The position numbers and the translations under genes were made by a program. From NCBI GenBank assembly GCA_003533405.1, contig DQDL01000108.1:10329-23660 (forward strand): a DNA stretch of 13,332 nt. Direction: 5' to 3'. The notes under the pieces were generated by a model. That model ran no database searches. It had not been told where the DNA came from and saw nothing but the letters and a program-made list of their open reading frames with translations. Each line of letters opens with the position of its first letter. Within the stretch, counting starts at the first letter, position 1. Source of the DNA: Clostridiales bacterium (GTDB lineage: Bacteria; Bacillota; Clostridia; Oscillospirales; Oscillospiraceae). Below, piece by piece: positions 6,105 through 13,332 of this stretch.

Positions 6105-6371
6105 ATGGATTATTTAAATCTTGCGGTCTATGTCGTCATCGGCGGTCTGATGCTGTGGCTTGTCATTAAGATATTCGCAACACCGATAAAATGGGCATTC
6201 AAGCTGCTTTTGAACGCAGCTTTGGGCTTTATCATGCTGTTTGTGTTCAACTTTCTCGGCGGCTTTCTCGGGCTTAGCATAACCGTCGGCTGGGTAAGCG
6301 CAATAGTCGCCGGTGTGCTCGGCATTCCGGGTATCATCCTGCTGCTTTTAGTGGAAAACTTCTTTCTCTGA
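6105..6371 (+). CDS. bofA: BofA family protein (pro-sigmaK processing inhibitor family)
   Basis: An 88-aa hydrophobic membrane protein with about three membrane segments (5-24, 30-55, 63-88). Residues 49-79 carry the family hallmarks: N-F-L-G-G-x-L-G followed by GVLGIPGI near the C-terminus. In Bacillus subtilis, BofA sits in the outer forespore membrane with SpoIVFA and holds the intramembrane protease SpoIVFB inactive, so delaying pro-sigmaK cleavage. The length matches the 87-aa Bacillus protein. The start ATG 6105 has AGGAG 6 nt upstream. It is co-transcribed with the YaaL-like gene and ends just before a strong terminator. Presence of BofA hints at a spore-forming lineage, but homologues persist in gut Clostridia not known to sporulate, so a sporulation role is inference. 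Confidence 0.88.
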   Translation: MDYLNLAVYVVIGGLMLWLVIKIFATPIKWAFKLLLNAALGFIMLFVFNFLGGFLGLSITVGWVSAIVAGVLGIPGIILLLLVENFFL

Positions 6372-6381
6372 ATTACATAGT

Positions 6382-6412
6382 AAAAAAGAGAGTGCGATGC
6401 ACTCTCTTTTTT
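6382..6412. terminator. Bidirectional terminator between bofA and murF
   Basis: A 14-bp perfect stem is formed by A6-GAGAGTGC (6382-6395) and GCACTCTC-T6 (6399-6412) around a 3-nt loop GAT. The flanking A-run and T-run make it an intrinsic terminator in both directions for the convergent bofA and murF transcripts. It touches the murF stop codon. Confidence 0.93.
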
Positions 6413-7764
6413 CATTCCAGAAGCTTTAATGCTTCCGATATCTCGTCAAACTTCATGCTGTGTGAAGCCTTTACAAGCACCGTGTCGCCTTTTTTGATAA
6501 GCTCAGGCAGCTTAGATATAAGCTCGGCGTTCGTTTCAAAGTGTAGGGAGCTTATCTCCTCCGCCGCCGTGCAGGTGTATCTCGAGAGCTCGCCGACCGT
6601 GAGTAACAGATCAACACCGTTATCGGAGGCGTACCTGCCGACTTTGGCATGAAGTTCTTCCTTGTTCTCTCCCATTTCGAGCATGTCGCCCAAAATGCAG
6701 GCCTTGCGGCCTTGTATGTTTTTAAGGGAATCTATCGCACACATGACTGAATCGGGGTTTGCGTTATAGCAGTCGTCAACAAGCGTTATATAGCCCGTGT
6801 CGGTGACATTTGCCCTGCGGCCGACAGTCTCATAGGCGGCGACACCGGCGGCGATCTCGTCATCGGTAAGTCCCATTTCAATGCCGACCGCCGCACCCTC
6901 AAGCGCAGCATAGACCATGTGGCTGCCGTAGGACGGCACGGTGACATGTATGCGTCTTTCGCCCGAGACAATATCGCAGCTAAGCTCATTGAGGCTGTCT
7001 GAGCAAATGTTCTCGGCCTTCACATCGGCGTTTGCACCCGTGCCGTACAAGACCTTGCGCTGGCGGCAGTCAAGCGTCGAGAGAAGGTCATCATCGCCGT
7101 TTAGAAACAGCGTGCCGTCATCGGGCATGAAGACTAACATCTCGGTCTTTGCCTTCAAAACGCCGTCCCTGTTGTGCAAGTGCTCCAAATGCGCATGGCC
7201 GATGAGCGTATACACAGCCATCGTTGGGCGCACCATCTTTGCCAGACGGCTCATCTCACCGAAATCGGATATGCCCATCTCGATGACAGCTGCCTCGTGC
7301 TCCGGCTCAATCCTGAAAATAGTGAGCGGAACACCGAGCTCGTTATTAAGGTTTTTCTCGGTTTTGAGCACATTATATTTCTGCGAAAGCACGGATGCGA
7401 CCATTTCCTTTGCCGTTGTCTTGCCAACGCTTCCGGCAATGCCGATGACGGGAATGTCAAAGCACTTGCGGTAATGCTCGGCAAGGGTCTTGAGCGCCGC
7501 CGCAACATCGGGTACAACGATGACCGTGCCGGTGATATTCTCGGGCACACGCTCTGCAATGCAGCAGACAGCGCCTGATTCAAAGGCTTTGTTCATGTAG
7601 TCATGCCCGTCGACACGCTCGCCTTTTAAAGCCGCAAACATGAAGCCCGCTTCGACCTTGCGGCTGTCTATCGCGACGCCGAGTATCTCGCTGTCTGAAT
7701 TATCGCTGCCGTGGAGCTCGCCGCCGACTATGGCGGCGGCATCAGATACGCTCAAACCTCTCAT
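6412..7764 (-). CDS. murF: UDP-N-acetylmuramoyl-tripeptide-D-alanyl-D-alanine ligase (MurF)
   Basis: Cytoplasmic ATP-dependent ligase of 450 aa, normal for the family. It adds D-Ala-D-Ala to UDP-MurNAc-tripeptide, completing the pentapeptide precursor of peptidoglycan. The N-terminal substrate domain spans about 1-100 (CIAERVPE near 68-75). The central ATPase has the P-loop GSVGKTT (111-117), EKNLNNELGVP (136-146), IEMGISDFGEM (161-171) and IGHAHLEHL (188-196). The C-terminal domain starts near 318, with VDDCYNANPDS (329-339) and ASHSMKFDEI (433-442). ATG 7764 overlaps the ddl stop by 4 nt (ATGA), so translation is probably coupled to ddl, which makes its D-Ala-D-Ala substrate. The EMGANHPGE motif of many MurF proteins is changed here to EMGISDFGE, an ordinary variant. 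Confidence 0.96.
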   Translation of the reverse strand: MRGLSVSDAAAIVGGELHGSDNSDSEILGVAIDSRKVEAGFMFAALKGERVDGHDYMNKAFESGAVCCIAERVPENITGTVIVVPDVAAALKTLAEHYRKCFDIPVIGIAGSVGKTTAKEMVASVLSQKYNVLKTEKNLNNELGVPLTIFRIEPEHEAAVIEMGISDFGEMSRLAKMVRPTMAVYTLIGHAHLEHLHNRDGVLKAKTEMLVFMPDDGTLFLNGDDDLLSTLDCRQRKVLYGTGANADVKAENICSDSLNELSCDIVSGERRIHVTVPSYGSHMVYAALEGAAVGIEMGLTDDEIAAGVAAYETVGRRANVTDTGYITLVDDCYNANPDSVMCAIDSLKNIQGRKACILGDMLEMGENKEELHAKVGRYASDNGVDLLLTVGELSRYTCTAAEEISSLHFETNAELISKLPELIKKGDTVLVKASHSMKFDEISEALKLLE

Positions 7765-8792
7765 TTATTATACTTCTCCATTGATACTTCAATGATCTTA
7801 TCGCAAAGCTGCGGGAAGCTCATGCCCATTTCCCTTGCCATCTGCGGCACTAAGCTCGTCGGGGTCATGCCCGGTAGCGTGTTTGCCTCAAGGCAGTAGA
7901 TCTCGCCGTCTGTCTCATCCATGAGGAAGTCTGCACGGAAGTAAACATCTATCATGAGTGCCGTGGCGACACGCTCGGCAAGACGCTGAAGTCTGTCGGT
8001 GTCCTCGGCGCTTATCTCGGCGGGGCAAATTTCCTCGGTCATGCCTGCCTGATACTTGTTCTTATAGTCATACCAGCCGTTTTTCGGGATTATCTCGATA
8101 ACCGGCATTGCCTTGCCGGCAAGAACGCCGACGGTAAACTCCCTGCCCTTTACATACTTTTCGACCAAGACATGTGATTCGTACTTGAACGCAATTTCAA
8201 GTGCGGCATCATACTCGTCACGGCTGCGTACAATGGATGTGCCGACACTTGAGCCGCCCGAGCAGGGCTTCACTACGCAGGGGAAGCCGACATCGTCGTA
8301 CTTATCCGCACCCTTTTCAAGAACTATCCCCGCCGGTGTGGGTATGCCGTTTGCACGGAACATTATCTTCGACAGCTCCTTGTTCATCGCAATTGCGCTG
8401 CCGAGGTAGCCGCTGCCGGTGTATTTGACGCCGTGCATATCGAGAGTCGCCTGTATCTTGCCGTCCTCGCCGTCCTGACCGTGCAGAGCAAGGAAGCATA
8501 TATCCGCAGCACGGCATATCTCAATGACATTGCTGCCTATCCTCGAGCCCTTGCCCTCGTCAAGAAGCTTATCAAAGTCCGGAGTTTCCTCCTTGACGGA
8601 ATACTGAACATCCTTCTGCTCACGCTCGAACAGCTCCATTGGGTCGTTATATTCGCCGTCGTAACCGTAAAACAGATCGACCAGCACGACCTTATGTCCC
8701 TGCTCTCGCAGCGCCCTTGCCGCATTTGTTCCGCTTGTGATGGAAACATCTCTTTCGCTTGACAAACCGCCGCATATTACCGCTATATTCAT
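7761..8792 (-). CDS. ddl: D-alanine-D-alanine ligase
   Basis: An ATP-grasp enzyme of 343 aa that joins two D-alanines; the dipeptide is then used by MurF, encoded next in the operon. Visible signatures are CGGLSSERDVS (8-18, with the substrate-binding Glu13), LALHGQDGEDG (101-111), the glycine-rich SGGSSVGTS (178-186), the omega-loop WYDYKNKY (240-247), and the C-terminal LEANTLPGMTPTSL (301-314). The YDYxxKY tyrosine, the residue typical of D-Ala-D-Ala rather than D-Ala-D-Lac ligases, is present, so a vancomycin-resistance type ligase is unlikely. ATG 8792 is preceded by a near-perfect AAGGAGGTG. A promoter lies at 8818-8846. The 4-nt overlap with murF implies translational coupling. Confidence 0.96.
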   Translation of the reverse strand: MNIAVICGGLSSERDVSITSGTNAARALREQGHKVVLVDLFYGYDGEYNDPMELFEREQKDVQYSVKEETPDFDKLLDEGKGSRIGSNVIEICRAADICFLALHGQDGEDGKIQATLDMHGVKYTGSGYLGSAIAMNKELSKIMFRANGIPTPAGIVLEKGADKYDDVGFPCVVKPCSGGSSVGTSIVRSRDEYDAALEIAFKYESHVLVEKYVKGREFTVGVLAGKAMPVIEIIPKNGWYDYKNKYQAGMTEEICPAEISAEDTDRLQRLAERVATALMIDVYFRADFLMDETDGEIYCLEANTLPGMTPTSLVPQMAREMGMSFPQLCDKIIEVSMEKYNK

Positions 8793-8817
8793 AACGACAC
8801 CTCCTTAATATATTGGG

Positions 8818-8846
8818 AGTATACCACAGTGCGCCTCTGAGGGCAA
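8818..8846 (-). promoter_or_regulatory. Promoter of ddl-murF
   Basis: On the minus strand TTGCCC (8846-8841) and TATACT (8823-8818), with an extended TG before the -10, are separated by 17 nt. The A/T palindrome AAATATATATTT (8845-8856) starts at the -35 element and may act as an UP-like element. The predicted start near 8811 gives a leader of roughly 20 nt that carries AAGGAGGTG. Confidence 0.65.
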
Positions 8847-8886
8847 ATATATATTTCAAAAAAGTAGTGCATAAGGCAAAGTATTA

Positions 8887-8895
8887 TGTTATAAT
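8887..8895 (+). promoter_or_regulatory. Extended -10 promoter of the exonuclease gene
   Basis: TGT followed by a perfect TATAAT (8890-8895) forms an extended -10 element. No good -35 is visible at 16-18 nt, as is common for extended -10 promoters. The leader is about 28 nt and contains AAGGAT before ATG 8930. Confidence 0.5.
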
Positions 8896-8929
8896 GTCAT
8901 TTTGTAATATAAGACAAGGATGATCAATT

Positions 8930-9916
8930 ATGAACTATATCGTGGTAGATTTGGAATGGAATCAGGCTATGAGCTCCAAATCCTCCGTTTTCAACAAGCT
9001 CCCTATTAAGCTCAGAGGCGAAATTATCGAGATAGGCGCAGTCAAGCTTGACGAGAATTTGCAGCCTGCCGAGGAGTTTACCATCGATGTAAAGCCTGTG
9101 TACTTTAAGCGCATGCACTATAAGGTCAAGAAGCTCACCGGCTTTGACAAGGAGCGCCTTGCAAAGGGATACAGCTTCCGTGACGCTTTTGAGCAGTTCC
9201 GTGAGTGGTGCGGTGACGGCGTGACTTTCCTCACCTGGGGCTGTGATGACCGTGGCATCATGGAGCAGAATATCATTATCCACGACCTTGACTGGGACTG
9301 GATAGCCGACTGGATCAATTTGCAGCTTATATATAATATGCAGACCGACGGCGACAAAAATCAGAAATCACTCGCAACGGCGATGGAGCATTTCGGCATA
9401 GAGCAGACAAGAGTTGCTCACGATGCTCTCGGCGATGCGTACAATACCGCCCTTGTCTGCACGAAGCTTGACATTGCAAAGGGTCTTGCAGATTATGAGG
9501 ACGCATCGAGGATGCTCTCGCTGCGAAGCCACAAGCAGGTCTCGGGCGAGAGCAAAGGTCCCGACCCTATCGAGCACCTTGTTTTCCCGGGATATATCAG
9601 CAAGTCCGAGGCTTTTGCCGATGAAAAACTTGTGAAGCTTCCCTGCCCCGACTGCGGCAGCGAGCTTTCCTATCAGCGCTGGATAAACCAAGGCGACCAG
9701 CGCTATATGAATATCTATACCTGCCCCGACTGCGGCAGCTATTTATTGAGACTCAAGTTCCGCAAGCAAGAGGACGATACATGGGCGGCAAACAGACTCG
9801 TTTACAAGGCCGATGACGATACGCTTGACTTTTACCGCTCAAAGGCAGCACTTTCCCGCCGCCGTGGTCGCAGCGGCCGTTCGCCGAAGAAAAACAGACC
9901 CGCAACCAAGCAGTAA
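8930..9916 (+). CDS. DEDDh 3'-5' exonuclease with C-terminal zinc ribbon
   Basis: A 328-aa protein. Residues 1-185 form an RNase T/DnaQ-type exonuclease of the Eri1/KapD-like group. Metal ligands D7 and E9 (VVDLEW), D107 (TWGCDD), and H164 with D169 (AHDALGDAYNT) fit the DEDDh pattern that removes 3' nucleotides using two metal ions. A linker (about 190-235) leads to a four-cysteine zinc ribbon, CPDC (239-242) and CPDC (265-268), then a basic Arg/Lys-rich tail (309-328). Family members in this group often stop after the nuclease domain, so the ribbon and tail probably bind nucleic acid; that is inference. Whether the substrate is RNA or DNA cannot be told. ATG 8930 is preceded by AAGGAT. The YoaK-like gene follows after 30 nt on the same strand. 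Confidence 0.88.
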   Translation: MNYIVVDLEWNQAMSSKSSVFNKLPIKLRGEIIEIGAVKLDENLQPAEEFTIDVKPVYFKRMHYKVKKLTGFDKERLAKGYSFRDAFEQFREWCGDGVTFLTWGCDDRGIMEQNIIIHDLDWDWIADWINLQLIYNMQTDGDKNQKSLATAMEHFGIEQTRVAHDALGDAYNTALVCTKLDIAKGLADYEDASRMLSLRSHKQVSGESKGPDPIEHLVFPGYISKSEAFADEKLVKLPCPDCGSELSYQRWINQGDQRYMNIYTCPDCGSYLLRLKFRKQEDDTWAANRLVYKADDDTLDFYRSKAALSRRRGRSGRSPKKNRPATKQ

Positions 9917-9946
9917 GATATATGCAGCTAAAGAAGGCGCAGACCC

Positions 9947-10612
9947 ATGAAAAGTACAAAGCAAATGTCAGACTCCATCCGCCTCGGCGCTATACTTGCA
10001 GCCTCCGGCGGTTTTATGGATGCGTATTCGTATATACAGCGTGACGAAGTTTTTGCAAACGCACAGACGGGCAACATTCTGCTGTTCGGCGTTAAGCTTT
10101 CCGAGGGCAATTTTGCCGGGTCGCTGCACTATTTTCTGCCCGTTCTCGCTTTCGTTCTCGGCATCGCCGCCGCAGAGCTCTTGCGCATGAGAGAGCAGCA
10201 CCTGCTGCACTGGCGGCAGATATCCGTCATAACCGAGGCTGTTATACTCACGGCCGTTGCGTTTATTCCGCTGACGCAGAACATAATCGCAAACTCGCTC
10301 ATCTCCTTTGCCTGCGGCATTCAGGTCGAAAGCTTCAGAAAAATTCGAGGCAACGGAATTGCGACAACAATGTGCATAGGCAATATCCGAAGCGGAACGC
10401 AGCACCTTTGTCAGTACATGCAAAGCATGGATAAAGAACATCTTATCAGCGCCGCACTTTATTACGGCATTATCGGCTGCTTCGTCACAGGCGCAATTAT
10501 CGGCAACTTCTTCATCGGCATCTTGCACGAAAAAGCCATACTTTGCAGTTCCTTGCTACTGATTATCTCGTTCATATTCATGTTCATAGACGGAGAAAAA
10601 GAGAATATTTAA
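9947..10612 (+). CDS. YoaK family membrane protein (DUF1275)
   Basis: A 221-aa integral membrane protein with about six hydrophobic segments. It carries the DUF1275 signatures GGFMDAYSYI (21-30) and ANAQTGNIL (37-45), and a second TGN-like motif, GIATTMCIGNIRSG (137-150). The family is widespread and its function unknown; transport has been suggested only from topology. The start ATG 9947 has a modest ribosome binding site (AAGAAGG) about 9 nt upstream. The gene follows the exonuclease by 30 nt with no visible promoter, so the two are probably co-transcribed, without an evident functional link. It ends just before a GC-rich hairpin shared with the convergent deacetylase gene. Confidence 0.9.
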   Translation: MKSTKQMSDSIRLGAILAASGGFMDAYSYIQRDEVFANAQTGNILLFGVKLSEGNFAGSLHYFLPVLAFVLGIAAAELLRMREQHLLHWRQISVITEAVILTAVAFIPLTQNIIANSLISFACGIQVESFRKIRGNGIATTMCIGNIRSGTQHLCQYMQSMDKEHLISAALYYGIIGCFVTGAIIGNFFIGILHEKAILCSSLLLIISFIFMFIDGEKENI

Positions 10613-10617
10613 GCTAA

Positions 10618-10646
10618 AAGCTCCGGCGGATCATCCGCCGGAGCTT
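10618..10646. terminator. Bidirectional hairpin terminator between yoaK-like and deacetylase genes
   Basis: A 13-bp perfect GC-rich stem, AAGCTCCGGCGGA (10618-10630) against TCCGCCGGAGCTT (10634-10646), has a 3-nt loop TCA. The T-tracts on both sides are short and interrupted (CTTTTAG on the minus strand, TTACTTCTTT on the plus). It sits exactly between two convergent stop codons. Confidence 0.85.
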
Positions 10647-10652
10647 ACTTCT

Positions 10653-12098
10653 TTATATACTTGGGACAGGCGTTGGTCTTGCACTGTCGATAACGGTCTT
10701 TGCGTCGATGAGGTTCTTTATGAGGTTTGGCGAATGGTACAGACGGTAGCCGTCGAGGTTTATCCTGCCCTGACGAACATAGCTGTCATGGATCTGCACC
10801 CAGTAATCCTGCGAAGCATCGACATTGCAGAAAATGCGGAAGCCTGCATCGTACATGGATTTGTACTTTGCGCCGGAATACTCCTCAACTCCGGCAATGT
10901 CCTCGCCGAAGGGGTAGATGAGAACATCGGTGTCGCCGACGATAGGCTGAATCTGATCCTCCCACTTCTGAACATCGGCTGCGAGCTTATAGGCATCGGC
11001 GCTGCCGTAGCCGAAGTGGGCATAGCTGTGCGAAGCTATCGTCCAGCCCTGCTTCTTAATGGCCTCGGAGACCGCTTTTGCCTGCTCGACCTCCTTGTTA
11101 TACTCATCACTCGTCAGCTTTTCCTTCCAATCGGGATGGGTATGGTAGCCGAATACGCCCTCATAGCCGGTGACCGCAAGGATTCCCTTTGCGCCACGGT
11201 AGGAGAAATCGGGGTGCTTTTCGACGAAGTCCTCAAGCAGCGGAAGAACATCGTAGCTTCCGGTGACCAAGGTGCCGTCCTTTTCGTAATACTCGTTCGT
11301 GACCTTGCCGTCCTTGCCGATGACGAGCTTATGCGCAAAGCCGTCGCCCTTGGCATCGGCGTAACCGTCGCCGTCACCGTCGGTCATATACTTATAGTAA
11401 TTAACATCGTCAACCGAGAGAACAAACGGCTTTTTGCCCTCGGGCAGATAAATGTCGCCCTGCTTATATACGGTCTTGCCGTCGTCTGTCTTGACCTGCT
11501 TTACCATGTCGTGGATATCCACAAGGACATAGCCCCTTGCGTACATCTGCTCCATGATGGCATTAAACTCACTTATCGTGGTCATGTAGAGGTTGTAGCC
11601 GTCCTCATCCTCATCGCCGTCAAAGGCTCTGTCGGTGTCGGCAATAAGGCTGTGGAAGAATATATGCGGGACATGGGTCGTGTCCTCCCAACGGGAGCAC
11701 TGGGCTTTCTGCGTCTCAAGCTCCTGCTTGTATGTCGAGCAATCCTCGGCATTGTCATAGGCGCTCTCATACTCGGCGACCAGTGCAAGCGCCTTGTCGT
11801 AGTCATAGGATGCTGCAAGCCTGTCAGCCTCGTTTTTAAGGCCGGATGCGGTCTTGGGAAGCTGCTTACCGGTGACCTTGGAGGTTATCGTATCTCTTTC
11901 GGCTACCACGGGATCGGTATTATTTCCGCCGCTGCCGCCGACGCCGCTGCATGAGCGGACGCTGATAGTCAGCGCCAGCATCATCACAGTCAGGATAACA
12001 ACGCAGAACACGGCGACCTTTCTCGGGCCGAATATATCGAGCAATGCCGCCCAAAAGCGCTGAAGCTTATGCGAAAACTTGGTTTTCAGCTCATTCAT
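10653..12098 (-). CDS. Membrane-anchored polysaccharide deacetylase (NodB/CE4-like)
   Basis: A 481-aa protein. A basic cytoplasmic N-terminus is followed by a membrane anchor (about 28-47) and a Gly-rich linker. A helical charged region spans about 80-135. The deacetylase-like domain spans about 140-460, with FVLSVDDV (225-232, the metal/base Asp pair D230-D231), ASHSYAH (355-361, metal ligands H357 and H361) and IYPFGE (394-399). These match motifs 1-3 of the CE4 family, so it probably removes acetyl groups from cell-wall or surface glycans outside the cell. Two acidic stretches, DGDEDEDG (160-167) and DGDGDGYADAKGDG (240-253), look like calcium-binding loops and are not part of the usual fold. 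The C-terminus is Pro-rich (PTPVPSI). ATG 12098 has a weak ribosome binding site (GGTGAG). The catalytic call is good; the substrate is unknown. Confidence 0.88.
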   Translation of the reverse strand: MNELKTKFSHKLQRFWAALLDIFGPRKVAVFCVVILTVMMLALTISVRSCSGVGGSGGNNTDPVVAERDTITSKVTGKQLPKTASGLKNEADRLAASYDYDKALALVAEYESAYDNAEDCSTYKQELETQKAQCSRWEDTTHVPHIFFHSLIADTDRAFDGDEDEDGYNLYMTTISEFNAIMEQMYARGYVLVDIHDMVKQVKTDDGKTVYKQGDIYLPEGKKPFVLSVDDVNYYKYMTDGDGDGYADAKGDGFAHKLVIGKDGKVTNEYYEKDGTLVTGSYDVLPLLEDFVEKHPDFSYRGAKGILAVTGYEGVFGYHTHPDWKEKLTSDEYNKEVEQAKAVSEAIKKQGWTIASHSYAHFGYGSADAYKLAADVQKWEDQIQPIVGDTDVLIYPFGEDIAGVEEYSGAKYKSMYDAGFRIFCNVDASQDYWVQIHDSYVRQGRINLDGYRLYHSPNLIKNLIDAKTVIDSARPTPVPSI

Positions 12099-12174
12099 CG
12101 TTCACTCACCCACTTGTCTGTATTATCTGTACAGTATATTAACATACGCCGCTCAAAATGAGCAACTGTAATTT
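12099..12174 (-). promoter_or_regulatory. Intergenic segment with weak promoter and small hairpin before the deacetylase
   Basis: Minus-strand TTGCTC (12165-12160) and TAATAT (12141-12136), 18 nt apart, form a weak candidate promoter; TATACT occurs nearby but without a partner. GCTCA/TGAGC arms (12151-12155, 12159-12163) form a 5-bp hairpin with no U-run, too weak to be called a terminator of ribF. Read-through from truB-ribF into the deacetylase therefore remains possible. Confidence 0.3.
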
Positions 12175-13083
12175 TTATCTCCTGCCGTTTTTGGCGAAAA
12201 ACTCCCTTGTATGCTGGCCATCGAGCTTTATCTGCTCGCCGAGTTGAGCAATGTCGTCAAACTTCTGCTCGTCACGCAGGAAACCGTAAAACTCAACTCT
12301 CGCCTGCCTGTCATAGAGGTTGCCCTCAAAGTCGAGGATGAAGCTCTCGACACTGACAGCGCCGCTGTCGCTGACCGTGGGGCGCACGCCGACATTGGTG
12401 ACGGAGATGTGCTCCGAACCGTCATCAAGAACGACCTTGGCCGCATACACGCCGTGGCGGGGTATGACAACGCCCTCGGGTATCTTCATGTTTATAGTCG
12501 GAGTGCCCATCTTGGTACCGAGGTGGTAGCCCGAGCGCACAGTGTCCGACAGCATGTGCGGGTGACCTAACAGCTCATTTGCTTTTTCAATCTCGCCGTT
12601 TTGTATAAGCTTTCTTATCTCTGTAGAGCTGACGATAACACCGTCACGGCACACAGGCTCGATGATATCGCAGCCGATACCCTTTTCGGCGCAGTATTCC
12701 TTGAGACGAGGCGCCGTGCCAAGTCCCTTATAGCCGAAGCAGAAGTCATGCCCGACAACGAGCCATGCGATGCCGAGCTCGTCGATAAGCTCGTCAATAA
12801 ACTCGTGCCAGTCCATGCGCATGACCTTTTGGTTAAAGTGGATGAACACAACATTATCGATGCCGAAGCAGCGGTTTATGATGTCCTTTCTGCCGATGGC
12901 GCTGTTTATTAGCGGCACCTCGGCACCGAAAACGAGCGTATCGGGGTGGACATCGAAGGTCAGCACGGATGGCATTGCACCTATCTCCTCGGCTCGCCGC
13001 TTTGTTTTATTCAAAAGTGCGGCATGACCTATATGCACACCGTCGAAAAATCCGAGCGCCATGGCTCTTTTTGTATCTGCCAT
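12175..13083 (-). CDS. ribF: Bifunctional riboflavin kinase / FAD synthetase
   Basis: A 302-aa cytoplasmic enzyme that makes FMN from riboflavin and then FAD. The N-terminal adenylyltransferase shows ALGFFDGVHIGH (9-20), TFDVHPD (42-48), VGHDFCFGYKG (110-120) and VSSTEIRKLI (151-160). The C-terminal riboflavin kinase shows GTKMGTPTINM (189-199, with the PTxN Mg/ATP motif), HGVYAAKV (210-217), VTNVGVRPTV (228-237), and VESFILDF (245-252) with the base-like Glu246. I chose ATG 13083: GAGG (13093-13090) lies 6 nt upstream and the family normally begins just before ALGxFDGVH. A TTG at 13095 would overlap truB and contain that ribosome binding site. The truB stop is 1 nt away, so the two genes are translationally linked. 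rpsO, which often follows ribF, is absent here. Confidence 0.95.
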   Translation of the reverse strand: MADTKRAMALGFFDGVHIGHAALLNKTKRRAEEIGAMPSVLTFDVHPDTLVFGAEVPLINSAIGRKDIINRCFGIDNVVFIHFNQKVMRMDWHEFIDELIDELGIAWLVVGHDFCFGYKGLGTAPRLKEYCAEKGIGCDIIEPVCRDGVIVSSTEIRKLIQNGEIEKANELLGHPHMLSDTVRSGYHLGTKMGTPTINMKIPEGVVIPRHGVYAAKVVLDDGSEHISVTNVGVRPTVSDSGAVSVESFILDFEGNLYDRQARVEFYGFLRDEQKFDDIAQLGEQIKLDGQHTREFFAKNGRR

Positions 13084-13084
13084 A

Positions 13085-13332
13085 TCAAACCTCAAAGAAG
13101 CTTTTTATTGTTTTTAGTTTATTGTCCGAAGCCTCGCCTAGCAGCAGAAAACCGCCGGTCTCGGTATAGACCCTGTATGTGCCGTTCGGGGCGGCAAGCT
13201 TAATAACATTGCCGTTTCGCAGCTTTTTCTCCGCAGTATCTCTCACGGTGAGCTCAGGGTATGCGGAAAACAGTCTGTCAACGGGAATTATAATTTCGTC
13301 AAGACCGCCGTTATCGGCTGCGGCTTGAATTT
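13085..13332 (-). CDS. truB: tRNA pseudouridine-55 synthase TruB, C-terminal part (cut by window edge)
   Basis: The last 81 codons and stop of a minus-strand gene whose start lies beyond the right edge. The sequence ends with ...IIIPVDRLFSAYPE, then RDTAEKKLRNGN, RVYTETGGFLLLGE and KTIKSFFEV. This pattern (Leu-rich start, A..KLRNG, then a short beta-barrel ending in F..LGE) is the TruB C-terminal domain. TruB makes pseudouridine at position 55 of the T-loop of most tRNAs. The catalytic Asp and the PUA-like core lie outside the window. The stop is 1 nt from the ribF start, matching the common truB-ribF order in bacteria and supporting the call. Confidence 0.85.
   Translation of the reverse strand, partial: IQAAADNGGLDEIIIPVDRLFSAYPELTVRDTAEKKLRNGNVIKLAAPNGTYRVYTETGGFLLLGEASDNKLKTIKSFFEV

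Noticed and set aside
7761..8792. Ddl as a D-Ala-D-Lac (vancomycin-resistance type) ligase
   Set aside because: The omega-loop carries the YDYxxKY tyrosine typical of D-Ala-D-Ala ligases, and no vanH or vanX genes are nearby.
10734..11954. Long open frame (406 codons) on the plus strand opposite the deacetylase gene
   Set aside because: It is a shadow frame in the GC-rich antisense of a clear CE4-like gene, with no ribosome binding site and no recognisable domain.
13084..13095. TTG start of ribF at 13095
   Set aside because: It would overlap the truB stop and contain the GAGG ribosome binding site used by ATG 13083, where RibF proteins normally start.
1..13332. CRISPR arrays, insertion sequences or prophage genes
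   Set aside because: No direct repeat arrays, transposase or integrase motifs, or phage structural genes were seen in the window.

Overview
The window looks like a piece of a low-to-medium GC Firmicutes chromosome, most likely class Clostridia (Oscillospiraceae/Ruminococcaceae-like). This is inferred from strong AGGAGG-type ribosome binding sites, a BofA/YaaL-like pair known from endospore formers, a YitT-family protein, and a divergent type IIA topoisomerase pair. No taxonomic search was possible. I see no IS element, prophage gene or CRISPR array.

Layout, left to right. A tRNA on the minus strand is cut by the left edge; its promoter lies at 40-67. Next comes a minus-strand operon transcribed from about 5580 to 94. 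It holds a ParE/GyrB-like subunit, a small two-helix membrane protein with a zinc ribbon, a ParC/GyrA-like subunit, and a YitT-family membrane protein, with gaps of only 10-15 nt. A 371-nt gene-free gap (5515-5885) separates this operon from a plus-strand pair encoding a DUF2508/YaaL-like protein and BofA. That pair ends at a strong bidirectional terminator shared with the convergent ddl-murF operon (minus), which makes and attaches the D-Ala-D-Ala end of the peptidoglycan precursor. Divergent from ddl are a DEDDh exonuclease with a C-terminal zinc ribbon and a YoaK-family membrane protein (plus). They converge on a membrane-anchored polysaccharide deacetylase (minus). The window ends with ribF and the 3' end of truB (minus), the usual truB-ribF order.

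Most genes are housekeeping. The most unusual region is the 5515-5885 gap. It contains what looks like a compact structured RNA on the minus strand, about 148 nt (roughly 5771 to 5624). It has a tight three-way junction, a small hairpin, and an 11-bp intrinsic terminator whose pairing is complete only on the minus strand. It sits directly upstream of the promoter of the topoisomerase operon. Its small hairpin loop is perfectly complementary, over 9 nt, to the 5' leader of the parE-like gene. At the other end of the gap, the ribosome binding site of the YaaL-like gene sits in the loop of an inverted repeat with 11-bp arms. I do not recognise the RNA as a known family; it is the best candidate here for something undescribed.
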